Assembly: GCF_000364625.1 (NCBI RefSeq)
Contig: NZ_KB822603.1
Span: 1-64,000, forward strand
Length of the DNA: 64,000 bases
Direction: 5' to 3'
From: Pseudomonas thermotolerans DSM 14292
GTDB lineage: Bacteria; Pseudomonadota; Gammaproteobacteria; Pseudomonadales; Pseudomonadaceae
The translations under genes were made by a program, and so were the position numbers. Below are positions 31,566 to 39,436 of this stretch, piece after piece (position 1 is the first letter of the stretch; each line of letters starts with the position of its first letter). The notes beneath the pieces are model-generated. The model did not search any database. It was not told where the DNA came from and saw nothing but the letters and a program-made list of their open reading frames with translations.

Positions 31566-32111
31566 ATGCGCCTGTTCACCACCCTGCTCTGCTGTGCCCC
31601 GCTGCTCGCCCAGGCCGCCGACCTGGCACAGCTGCGCGGCGAGGCCGAAGCCCTGATCCCGCCGTTCCAGCAACAGCTGCTGGCCAGCGTGCAGACCGCG
31701 GTCGCCGCAGGCGGTCCGATACAGGCCGTCGAAGCCTGCCGCCAGCTGGCCCCCGGCATCGCCCAGCAGCACAGCGTCGCCCCCTGGAAAGTGGGGCGAA
31801 CCGCCCTGCGCCTGCGCAACCCGGACAACCGCCCGGATGCCTGGGAGCAGGCCGTGCTGGAAGATTTTCAGCGCCGCAGCCAGGCCGGCGAGTCTGTCGC
31901 CAGCCTGAGCCGTGCCGAAGTGGTGGACGGCGAATTCCGCTACATGCGTGCCATCGCCACCGGCGAGCCCTGCCTGGCCTGCCACGGCAGCGCGATCAAA
32001 CCCGAGCTGGTGAGGCTGCTCGACCGTCACTACCCGCAGGATCAGGCCCGCGGCTTCGCCGCCGGCGAACTGCGCGGCGCCTTCACCCTGCGCCGCCCCC
32101 TGGAGCCCTGA
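31566..32111 (+). CDS. periplasmic c-type heme (DUF3365/Tll0287-like) protein
   Basis: The protein has 181 residues. A signal peptide (MRLFTTLLCCAPLLAQAA) is followed by a mainly helical domain and one c-type heme site CLACH at Cys136, Cys139 and His140. The fold family (Tll0287-like heme domain) is found alone or in sensors; its role in this operon is unknown. The ATG at 31566 is preferred to that at 31560 because GGAG lies 7 bases upstream. It is first in the five-gene operon and ends one base before the repressor gene. Confidence 0.82.
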   Translation: MRLFTTLLCCAPLLAQAADLAQLRGEAEALIPPFQQQLLASVQTAVAAGGPIQAVEACRQLAPGIAQQHSVAPWKVGRTALRLRNPDNRPDAWEQAVLEDFQRRSQAGESVASLSRAEVVDGEFRYMRAIATGEPCLACHGSAIKPELVRLLDRHYPQDQARGFAAGELRGAFTLRRPLEP

Positions 32112-32112
32112 G

Positions 32113-32379
32113 ATGACTACCCCCAACACCCAGCAGCAGGACGCCATGCTCAAGCGCCTGGCCCGCGTCGAGGGCCAGATCCGCGGCATCCAGGCGATGA
32201 TCCGCCGCGGCGAGGAATGCGAGGCCATCGCCCAGCAGTTCGCCGCCGCGCGTAAGGCCCTGGACAAGGCCTACCAGGAGATGCTCGCGTGCCTGCTCGA
32301 GGAAACCGTGCTCGACCCCGCGCGCGACGATGCCGAGACCCTGGCCCGCGTGCGCGCCATCTTCACCAAATACACCTGA
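32113..32379 (+). CDS. CsoR/CstR-family (DUF156) repressor
   Basis: The protein has 88 residues, all helical, with the DUF156 signature RLARVEGQIRGIQAMI. It has two cysteines, Cys36 and Cys60. Aligned by eye to B. subtilis CsoR, the first matches the conserved ligand; the copper ligands His and Cys at +25 and +29 are Leu61 and Thr65 here, and Cys60 is at +24. It is therefore unlikely to be a copper sensor. Neighbouring rhodanese, TauE and persulfide dioxygenase genes point to reactive sulfur sensing (inference). Paired inverted repeats lie at 31529 and 32380. Confidence 0.88.
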   Translation: MTTPNTQQQDAMLKRLARVEGQIRGIQAMIRRGEECEAIAQQFAAARKALDKAYQEMLACLLEETVLDPARDDAETLARVRAIFTKYT

Positions 32380-32395
32380 TACTCCTGGGGAGTAC
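32379..32395. promoter_or_regulatory. candidate operator of the persulfide operon, site 2
   Basis: TACTCC (32380-32385), TGG, GGAGTA (32389-32394) is a perfect inverted repeat within ATACTCCTGGGGAGTAC. It fills the 22-base gap between the repressor and rhodanese genes and shares TACTCC/GGAGTA with site 1. Confidence 0.6.
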
Positions 32396-32401
32396 CTAAA
32401 G

Positions 32402-32944
32402 ATGAGCGACGACATCCGCCTGATCGACGCCTCGCGTTTCGCCACTGCCCGCCAGGAAGGCCGCGTGCGCTTCCTGATCGACGTGCGCAGCCCGGCGGAA
32501 TTCCGTGCCGGGCATGTCGCCGGTGCCCGCAACGTGCCCCTGGACCGCCTCGATCCGGCACGCCTGGTCGCCCAGCTCCGCGCCGAGGGCCTGCAAGCCG
32601 GCGACGAGCTGTACCTGGTCTGTCAGCGGGGCCAGCGCGCCCGCCAGGCCGCCGAACGCCTACACGGCCTGTTGCCGGGAGTGCAGGTGATCGAAGGCGG
32701 CACCGAAGCCTGCCTGGCTTGCGGTTTGCCGGGCGAAGGCAGCGGTGGCGGCGTGATCGGATTGCAGCGCCAGGTACAGATCGCTGCCGGCAGCCTGGTG
32801 TTGCTCGGGGTAATCCTCGGCACCTGGCTGCACCCGGGCTGGTACGGCCTCTCCGCCTTCGTCGGCGCCGGGCTGACCTTCGCCGGGCTCAGCGGCACCT
32901 GCGGCCTGGCTCTGTTGCTGGCGCGCATGCCCTGGAACCGCTGA
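32402..32944 (+). CDS. membrane-anchored rhodanese (YgaP-like)
   Basis: The protein has 180 residues. The rhodanese domain (about 5-105) has the active loop CQRGQRA with Cys74. Two membrane helices follow (QIAAGSLVLLGVILGTWL and a final hairpin), the DUF2892-type arrangement of YgaP. It should move sulfane sulfur at the inner membrane. ATG 32402 begins MSDDIRLID; the earlier frame from 32330 overlaps the repressor gene. Its stop overlaps the TauE start. Confidence 0.9.
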   Translation: MSDDIRLIDASRFATARQEGRVRFLIDVRSPAEFRAGHVAGARNVPLDRLDPARLVAQLRAEGLQAGDELYLVCQRGQRARQAAERLHGLLPGVQVIEGGTEACLACGLPGEGSGGGVIGLQRQVQIAAGSLVLLGVILGTWLHPGWYGLSAFVGAGLTFAGLSGTCGLALLLARMPWNR

Positions 32945-33681
32945 TGTTCCTCGAATCCCTCGGCATCGGCGCACTGCTCGGCCTACTGCTCGGCCTCACC
33001 GGCGCCGGCGGTTCGCTGGTCGCCCTGCCGCTGCTGCTCAGCCTGCATCTGCCGCTGCGCGATGCCATCGGCGTCAGCCTCGGCGCGGTGGCCCTCACCG
33101 CCCTGATCGGCGCCATGCCGCGTGCCCGCCAGGGTCAAGTGGCCTGGCTGCCGGTGCTGTTGCTCAGCCTCGCCGGCCTGCCCGGCAACGCCTTCGGCCA
33201 GTGGCTGGGGCGCTTCGTCCCCGAAGCCGCGCTGCTGGTGGCGTTCTGCGTCCTGGTGCTGTGGTCGGCATGGCGCCTGTGGCGCAGCGCCGAGCTGCCG
33301 CGCTCCGGCAACGGACCGCTGCGCAGCCTGCCACTGCTCGCCATCGGCCTGGGGGTCGGCGTACTGTCGGGACTGATGGGTGTCGGCGGCGGTTTCCTGA
33401 TCGTGCCGGCGCTGCTGTGGTTCACCCCGCTGTCGATACTCGCGGCGGCGGCCACCTCGATGGCGGTGATCGCCCTGGTCTCCGGCGGCGGCTTCCTGCT
33501 CTACCTGACCCATGCCCACCCGTCACCGCTGCTGCTCGGCAGCCTGGCGGCCGGCGGCGCGCTCGGCGTACTGCTCGGCAACCAGTTGGCGCTACGCCTC
33601 GGCGGCCCGCTGCTGCAACGCATCTTCGCCCTGCTGCTGGTGGCCGCCAGCCTAACGCTGGCCGGACAAAAACTGTTCTAG
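32944..33681 (+). CDS. TauE/SafE-family permease (sulfur-compound exporter)
   Basis: The protein has 245 residues with about eight hydrophobic segments in two repeats, each opening with a Gly-rich motif (LLGLTGAGGSLVALP and LSGLMGVGGGFLIVP) typical of TauE/SafE. Family members export sulfite or sulfoacetate; here export of sulfite or thiosulfate from persulfide oxidation is the likely job (inference from context). The ATG overlaps the rhodanese stop. Confidence 0.88.
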   Translation: MFLESLGIGALLGLLLGLTGAGGSLVALPLLLSLHLPLRDAIGVSLGAVALTALIGAMPRARQGQVAWLPVLLLSLAGLPGNAFGQWLGRFVPEAALLVAFCVLVLWSAWRLWRSAELPRSGNGPLRSLPLLAIGLGVGVLSGLMGVGGGFLIVPALLWFTPLSILAAAATSMAVIALVSGGGFLLYLTHAHPSPLLLGSLAAGGALGVLLGNQLALRLGGPLLQRIFALLLVAASLTLAGQKLF

Positions 33682-33693
33682 GAGGGATTCGAA

Positions 33694-34386
33694 ATGCTGT
33701 TCCGCCAACTCTTCGATAGCACCAGCTCGACCTACACCTACCTGCTCGCCGACCGGGGCGAGGCGCTGCTGATCGACCCGGTCAAGGACAAGCAGGACGA
33801 TTACCTGCGCCTGCTCCGCGAACTGGACCTGCGCCTGCTGCTGGCGCTGGATACCCATACCCACGCCGACCACATCACCGCCCTCGGCGACCTGCGCGAC
33901 GCCACCGGCTGCCGAACCGGCATCGGCGCGCAGAGCGGCAGCGCCTGCGCCAGCTTCACCTTCGTCGAAGGCCAGCGCCTGGCCTTCGGCGGGCGGGAAC
34001 TGGTCGCCTGGCACACACCGGGACACACCGACGACTCCTACTGCTTCCTGCTGCCAGGCGACGCCCGGGAGCCGGCGAAGCTGTTCTCCGGCGACACCCT
34101 GCTGATCCGTGGCACCGGCCGCACCGACTTCCAGAACGGCGACGCCCGCGCCCAGTGGGCCAGCCTGCAGCGCCTGTTGGCGCTGCCCGGCGACACCGAG
34201 GTGTGGCCGGGCCATGACTACAAGGGCTGGACCCGTTCCAGCATTGCCGAGGAAGCCGCCCACAACCCGCGCCTACAGGTGGCGGACGTCGAGGCCTACG
34301 TCGAGCTGATGGCCAGCCTGAAGCTGCTGCCCCCCGAGCTGATGGACATCGCCGTGCCGGCCAACCGGGCCTGCGGCCAGGTCTGA
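33694..34386 (+). CDS. persulfide dioxygenase-like metallo-beta-lactamase protein
   Basis: The protein has 230 residues of the ETHE1/Blh type. The metal motif THTHADH gives His55, His57, Asp59 and His60; further hallmarks are HTPGHTDDSY, LFSGDTLLIRGTGRTDFQ and WPGHDYKG. The family oxidises glutathione persulfide to sulfite with one mononuclear iron. GGAGGG precedes the ATG. It is the last gene of the operon, 12 bases after the permease. Confidence 0.92.
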   Translation: MLFRQLFDSTSSTYTYLLADRGEALLIDPVKDKQDDYLRLLRELDLRLLLALDTHTHADHITALGDLRDATGCRTGIGAQSGSACASFTFVEGQRLAFGGRELVAWHTPGHTDDSYCFLLPGDAREPAKLFSGDTLLIRGTGRTDFQNGDARAQWASLQRLLALPGDTEVWPGHDYKGWTRSSIAEEAAHNPRLQVADVEAYVELMASLKLLPPELMDIAVPANRACGQV

Positions 34387-34408
34387 AGCGCCGGATACCG
34401 CGGTCACG

Positions 34409-34445
34409 AAAAGTTCCGCATATAACGAATCGATCTAAACGATTC
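34409..34445 (+). promoter_or_regulatory. AT-rich upstream region of the NAGGN operon
   Basis: The 133-base gap before the amidotransferase gene holds an unusually AT-rich stretch and the inverted repeat GAATCG-7 bases-CGATTC (34427-34445). The operon is osmotically induced in related bacteria; a precise promoter could not be assigned. Confidence 0.35.
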
Positions 34446-34519
34446 AGGAAGATGCCGGTCGGACCCTTACTGCCTGCATAAGCAAGCGGTATCCCCAACG
34501 GCAAAACCGGTAAGGAACA

Positions 34520-36292
34520 ATGTGCGGAATAGCTGGAGAACTACGCTTCGACCAACGACCGGCCGACCTGGCCACCCTTGAAAGAATCACCCACCACATG
34601 GCCCCCCGCGGTCCGAACGCCTGGGGCTTCCACAGCCAGGGCCCGATCGCCCTCGGCCATCGCCGCCTGAGGATCATGGAGCTGTCCGACGCCTCGGCTC
34701 AGCCGATGACCGATAACGATCTGGGCCTGGCCCTGACCTTCAACGGCGCCCTCTACAACTACCCCGAACTGCGCCTCGAGCTGGAACGGCTCGGCTATCG
34801 CTTCCATTCCGACGGCGACACCGAAGTGCTGCTCAAGGGCTACCACGCCTGGGGCGCCGACCTGCTGCCGCGCCTGAACGGCATGTTCGCCTTCGCCATC
34901 TGGGAGCGCGATCGCCAGAGCCTGTTCGTCGCCCGCGACCGCCTGGGCGTGAAGCCGCTGTACCTGGCCGCCGACGAGCGCCGCCTGCGCTTCGCCTCGA
35001 GTCTGCCGGCACTGCTCGCCGGCGGCGACCTAGATACCCGCCTCGATCCCGTGGCGCTGAACTTCTATCTCAACTTCCACGCCGTGGTGCCGGCGCCGCG
35101 CACCATCCTCGCCAGCGTGGAGAAACTGCCGCCGGCCACCTGGCTGCGCGTCGACGCCCAGGGCCGCCGCGAGCAGCACTGCTGGTGGGCGCCGACCTAC
35201 GGCCCGCGCGAGGAGGAGCGGGCATTCGAACTGGCCGACTGGCGCGAGCTGACCCTGCAAACCCTGCGCTCGGCAGTAGCAATCCGCCAGCGCGCGGCGG
35301 TGGAGGTCGGCGTACTGCTCTCCGGTGGGGTGGATTCCAGCCTGCTGGTCGGGCTGCTCCGCGAGGCGGGCGTCGCGCAGCTGTCCACCTTCTCCATCGG
35401 CTTCGCGGACGCCGGCGGCGAGCGCGGCGACGAGTTCGTCTACTCGGACCTGATCGCCAACCACTACGCCACCCGCCACCACCAGTTGCGCATCGCCGAG
35501 AGCGAGATCATCAAGCAGTTGCCGGCGGCCTTCCGGGCCATGAGCGAGCCGATGGTCAGCCACGACTGCATCGCCTTCTACCTGCTCTCGCGGGAAGTCT
35601 CGAAGCACTGCAAGGTGGTGCAGAGCGGCCAGGGCGCCGACGAGCTGTTCGCCGGCTACCACTGGTACCCGCAGGTGGACGGCGCCGAGGACCCTGTCGC
35701 CGCCTACCGCACGGCCTTTTTCGACCGTGATCACGACGAGTACGCCGCCTGCGTGCAGCCGGCCTGGCTCACCGACGACCATGCCGGCGCCTTCGTCCGC
35801 GAGCACTTCGCCCGCCCCGGCGCCAGCGCCGCGGTGGATAAGGCACTGCGCCTGGACAGCACGGTGATGCTGGTCGACGACCCGGTGAAGCGCGTCGACA
35901 ACATGACCATGGCCTGGGGGCTGGAAGCCCGCACTCCGTTCCTCGACTACCGCCTGGTGGAGCTTTCGGCGCGCATCCCGGCGCGCTTCAAGCTCCCCGA
36001 CGGCGGCAAGTACGTGCTCAAGGAGGCAGCGCGCAAGGTCATCCCCCACGAGGTGATCGACCGCCCCAAGGGCTACTTCCCGGTGCCCGGACTCAAGCAC
36101 CTGCAGGGTGCCACCCTCGACTGGGTGCGCGACCTGCTCCTCGACCCCAGCCAGGACCGCGGCCTGTTCGAGCCACGCATGCTCGACCGGCTGCTCAGCG
36201 ACCCCGAGAGCCAGCTCACCCCACTGCGCGGTTCCAAGCTCTGGCAGCTCGCTGCCCTCAACCTGTGGCTCAGCGAACAAGGAATCCACTGA
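34520..36292 (+). CDS. asnO: N-acetylglutaminylglutamine amidotransferase
   Basis: This asparagine-synthetase-like enzyme forms the terminal amide of the osmolyte N-acetylglutaminylglutamine amide (NAGGN). It has 590 residues. A class II glutaminase domain starts at Cys2 (MCGIAGELRF), and a synthetase domain has the PP-loop LLSGGVDSSLLVGLL (about 270-285) and SGQGADELFAGY. AAGGA precedes the ATG. It overlaps the synthetase gene by one base (TGATG) and is followed by the M42 gene, the known NAGGN order. Confidence 0.93.
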   Translation: MCGIAGELRFDQRPADLATLERITHHMAPRGPNAWGFHSQGPIALGHRRLRIMELSDASAQPMTDNDLGLALTFNGALYNYPELRLELERLGYRFHSDGDTEVLLKGYHAWGADLLPRLNGMFAFAIWERDRQSLFVARDRLGVKPLYLAADERRLRFASSLPALLAGGDLDTRLDPVALNFYLNFHAVVPAPRTILASVEKLPPATWLRVDAQGRREQHCWWAPTYGPREEERAFELADWRELTLQTLRSAVAIRQRAAVEVGVLLSGGVDSSLLVGLLREAGVAQLSTFSIGFADAGGERGDEFVYSDLIANHYATRHHQLRIAESEIIKQLPAAFRAMSEPMVSHDCIAFYLLSREVSKHCKVVQSGQGADELFAGYHWYPQVDGAEDPVAAYRTAFFDRDHDEYAACVQPAWLTDDHAGAFVREHFARPGASAAVDKALRLDSTVMLVDDPVKRVDNMTMAWGLEARTPFLDYRLVELSARIPARFKLPDGGKYVLKEAARKVIPHEVIDRPKGYFPVPGLKHLQGATLDWVRDLLLDPSQDRGLFEPRMLDRLLSDPESQLTPLRGSKLWQLAALNLWLSEQGIH

Positions 36293-38034
36293 TGCGTACC
36301 CATTCCCAGATCAGCCAGCGCCTGCAGCGCATTCAGACGCCGTCCTACGATCGCCTGCTGGCGCGCTTCGCCGAGGACGGTCGCGCGCACCCCGAGGAGC
36401 CGGTGGCCCTACACTGCGGCTGGGGCCGCCTGCTGGTCGGCCACACCTTCCCCGACTCGCGCAGCCTGGCCGACGAACTACTCAGGGAGCGGCCCGGCGA
36501 ACGCGACATCGCCCTCTACGTGGCCGCGCCGCAAAAGGTGCTGTCCTACGCGCCGCAGCAGCTGTTCCTCGATCCCTCCGACACCCTGCGCCTGTGGTTC
36601 AGCGACTACCGCCCGGCGACCCGCACCTTCCGTGGCTTCCGCATCCGCCGCACGCATCAGGACAGCGACTGGGAGGCGATCAACTGCCTGTACCAGAGCC
36701 GCGGCATGCTGCCGGTCCAACCCGCACTGCTCACCCCGCACCACCTGGGCGGACCGGTCTACTGGCTGGCCGAGGACGAGGACAGCAACGCGGTGATCGG
36801 CAGCGTCATGGGCATCGACCACCGTAAGGCGTTCAACGACCCGGAGGCAGGCAGTAGCCTGTGGTGCCTGGCAGTGGACCCGCAGTGCACCCGCCCGGGG
36901 GTGGGCGAGAGCCTGGTGCGCCACCTGATCGAGCACTTCATGGGCCGCGGCCTGGCCTGCCTGGACCTCTCGGTGATGCACGACAACCGCCAGGCCAAGG
37001 CGCTGTACGCCAAGCTCGGCTTCCGCGAGCTGCCGACCTTCGCGGTCAAGCGCAAGAATGTGTTCAACGAACCGCTATATCTCGGCCCGGACCCGGCGAC
37101 GGAGCTCAATCCCTACGCCCGGATCATCGTCGACGAGGCACGCCGGCGCGGCATTGAGGTGCAGGTCGACGACGCCGAAGGCGGCATCTTCACCCTCAGC
37201 CACGGCGGCCGCCGGCTGCGTTGCCGGGAGTCGCTGTCGGACCTGACCAGCGCGGTAAGCCTGACCCTCTGCCAGGACAAGCAGCTCACCCACCGCACCC
37301 TCGCGCGCGCCGGCCTCTGCCTGCCAGCCCAGCGCCTGGCCGGCACCCCGGCGGAGAACGCCGCGTTCCTCGCCGAGCACCGCCGGGTGGTGGTCAAGCC
37401 GGTAAACGGCGAGCAGGGCCAGGGGGTGGCCGTCGACCTGCGCGGCGAGGAGGAGCTGCAGGCCGCCATCGAGCAGGCCCGCCGCTTCGACCGCCGGGTA
37501 CTGCTGGAGAGCTGCCACGACGGTAGTGACCTGCGCATCCTGGTGATCGGCTTCGAGGTGGTGGCCGCGGCCCTGCGCCGCCCGCCGGAAATCGTCGGCG
37601 ACGGCCGGCACAGCGTCGCCCAGCTGATCAAGGCCCTGAGTCGCCGCCGGCAGGCCGCCACCGGCGGGGAAAGCCGCATCCCGCTGGATGCCGAGACCCG
37701 GCGCACCCTGCACGCCGCCGGCTACGGCTACGACAGCGTGCTGCCGGCCGGCGAGCGCCTGGCCGTGCGGCGTACCGCCAACCTGCACACCGGCGGCAGC
37801 CTGGAGGACGTCACGGCCCTCCTCCATCCCGCCCTGGCCGAGGCGGCGATCACCGCGGCGCGGGCCCTGGACATCCCGGTGGTCGGCGTCGACCTGCTGG
37901 TGAAGGCCGCCGACCAGCCCGACTACGTGTTCATCGAGGCCAACGAACGCGCCGGCCTGGCCAATCACGAGCCGCAGCCGACCGCCGAGCGCTTCATCGA
38001 TCTGCTGTTCCCGCTGAGCAAGGGAGTCGGCTGA
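36292..38034 (+). CDS. ngg: N-acetylglutaminylglutamine synthetase (GNAT/ATP-grasp fusion)
   Basis: The enzyme makes the N-acetylated Gln-Gln dipeptide backbone of NAGGN. It has 580 residues. A GNAT acetyltransferase domain (about 115-260; SLWCLAVDPQCTRPGVGESLVRHL is its acetyl-CoA region in shorter pieces) is fused to a C-terminal ATP-grasp domain (about 320-575) with VVVKPVNGEQGQGVAVD and a final VFIEANERAGLANH. ATG 36292 overlaps the asnO stop. Confidence 0.92.
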   Translation: MRTHSQISQRLQRIQTPSYDRLLARFAEDGRAHPEEPVALHCGWGRLLVGHTFPDSRSLADELLRERPGERDIALYVAAPQKVLSYAPQQLFLDPSDTLRLWFSDYRPATRTFRGFRIRRTHQDSDWEAINCLYQSRGMLPVQPALLTPHHLGGPVYWLAEDEDSNAVIGSVMGIDHRKAFNDPEAGSSLWCLAVDPQCTRPGVGESLVRHLIEHFMGRGLACLDLSVMHDNRQAKALYAKLGFRELPTFAVKRKNVFNEPLYLGPDPATELNPYARIIVDEARRRGIEVQVDDAEGGIFTLSHGGRRLRCRESLSDLTSAVSLTLCQDKQLTHRTLARAGLCLPAQRLAGTPAENAAFLAEHRRVVVKPVNGEQGQGVAVDLRGEEELQAAIEQARRFDRRVLLESCHDGSDLRILVIGFEVVAAALRRPPEIVGDGRHSVAQLIKALSRRRQAATGGESRIPLDAETRRTLHAAGYGYDSVLPAGERLAVRRTANLHTGGSLEDVTALLHPALAEAAITAARALDIPVVGVDLLVKAADQPDYVFIEANERAGLANHEPQPTAERFIDLLFPLSKGVG

Positions 38035-38036
38035 GC

Positions 38037-38125
38037 GCCGCCCTCTCCCCGGACCTTTCCCAGAGACAGAGGGAGTGCCGTCTCCCCTCTCCCGCTCACG
38101 GGCGAGGGGCCGGGGGTGAGGGCAC
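38037..38125. repeat. REP-like imperfect inverted repeat
   Basis: GCCCTCTCCCC near 38039 and GGGGTGAGGGC near 38112 face each other, with inner CCCTCTCCCGC/GCGAGGGG pairing. Related CCCTCACC and GGGAGAGGG words occur at 22152-22190. It lies between two genes of the same operon and may form a stable mRNA hairpin. Confidence 0.5.
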
Positions 38126-38151
38126 GAGCCGTCGCCCCCCGAGGAGCCCAT

Positions 38152-39342
38152 ATGCCCAAAAGCCCCGAACCCGACCTCGACTACCTCAAGCGCGTGCTGC
38201 TCGAACTGCTCGCCATCCCCAGCCCTACCGGCTTCACCGACACCATCGTGCGCTACGTCGCCGAGCGGCTCGAGGAACTGGGCGTGCCATTCGAGCTGAC
38301 CCGCCGGGGCAACATCCGCGCCACCCTGGCCGGCCGCCAGTCCAGCCCGGACCGCGCGGTGTCGGCGCACCTCGACACCATCGGCGCCATCGTCCGCGAA
38401 CTGAAGGACAACGGCCGCCTCGGACTGGCGCCGGTGGGCTGCTGGTCGAGCCGCTTCGCCGAGGGCAGCCGGGTCAGCCTGTTCACCGACAACGGCCTTC
38501 TCCGGGGTAGCGTGCTGCCGCTGCTGGCCTCCGGGCACGCCTTCAACACCCGGGTGGACGACCTGCCGGTGAGTTGGGACCACGTCGAGCTGCGCGTCGA
38601 CGCCTACTGCGCCACCCACGCCGACTGCGAGGCACTGGGCATCGCGGTCGGCGACTTCGTGGCCTTCGACCCGCTGCCGGAGTTCACCGAGAGCGGCCAC
38701 ATCAGCGCCCGCCATCTGGACGACAAGGCCGGCGTCGCCGCCCTGCTCACCGCCCTCAAAGCCCTGCTGGAATCCGGCCAGGAGCCGCTGATCGACTGCC
38801 ACCCGATCTTCACCATCACCGAGGAGGTGGGCTCCGGCGCGGCGGCCACCCTGCCCTGGGACGTCAGCGAGTTCGTCGGCATCGACATCGCCCCGGTGGC
38901 CGCCGGCCAGCAGTCCAACGAGCACAGCGTCACCGTGGCCCTGCAGGACTCCGGCGGGCCCTACGACTACCACCTGTCCCGGCACCTGCTGAAGCTGGCC
39001 CGCGAGCAGGATATCCCGGTGCGGCGCGACCTGTTCCGCTACTACCACAGCGACGCCCAGTCGGCGATCACCGCCGGCCACGACATCCGCACCGCGCTGC
39101 TGGCCTTCGGCTGCGACGCCACCCACGGCTACGAACGCACCCACATCGACAGCCTGGCCGCCCTCGCTCGCCTGCTCGCCGGCTACCTGCTCAGCCCGCC
39201 GGTGTTCGCCAGCGACGCCCAGGTCACCCAGGACTCCCTGGAGAGTTTCAGCCACCAGCTGGAGCACGACGCGCAGATGGAAAGCGAGACCCGCGTCCCA
39301 CCGGTGGAAGCCGTGGTCGGGCAACGCGATCCGGAGACTTGA
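38152..39342 (+). CDS. NAGGN-associated M42-family peptidase
   Basis: The protein has 396 residues of the M42/M20-like metallopeptidase type reserved for NAGGN operons. Metal-binding stretches are visible: SAHLDTIGA, ARHLDDKAGVAALL, ITEEVGSGAA and GYERTHIDSL. It probably trims or degrades the osmolyte or its precursors, but the activity is not established. GAGGAG lies upstream of ATG 38152. Confidence 0.9.
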   Translation: MPKSPEPDLDYLKRVLLELLAIPSPTGFTDTIVRYVAERLEELGVPFELTRRGNIRATLAGRQSSPDRAVSAHLDTIGAIVRELKDNGRLGLAPVGCWSSRFAEGSRVSLFTDNGLLRGSVLPLLASGHAFNTRVDDLPVSWDHVELRVDAYCATHADCEALGIAVGDFVAFDPLPEFTESGHISARHLDDKAGVAALLTALKALLESGQEPLIDCHPIFTITEEVGSGAAATLPWDVSEFVGIDIAPVAAGQQSNEHSVTVALQDSGGPYDYHLSRHLLKLAREQDIPVRRDLFRYYHSDAQSAITAGHDIRTALLAFGCDATHGYERTHIDSLAALARLLAGYLLSPPVFASDAQVTQDSLESFSHQLEHDAQMESETRVPPVEAVVGQRDPET

Positions 39343-39436
39343 AGAGAAGCGCGCAGAAGAGCAAAGTGCCATCAATGGTCACAGAGGCCGTCGACAGTTG
39401 CCCTGAACGGCCACCAGAAACACTAGAGGATCAGGG

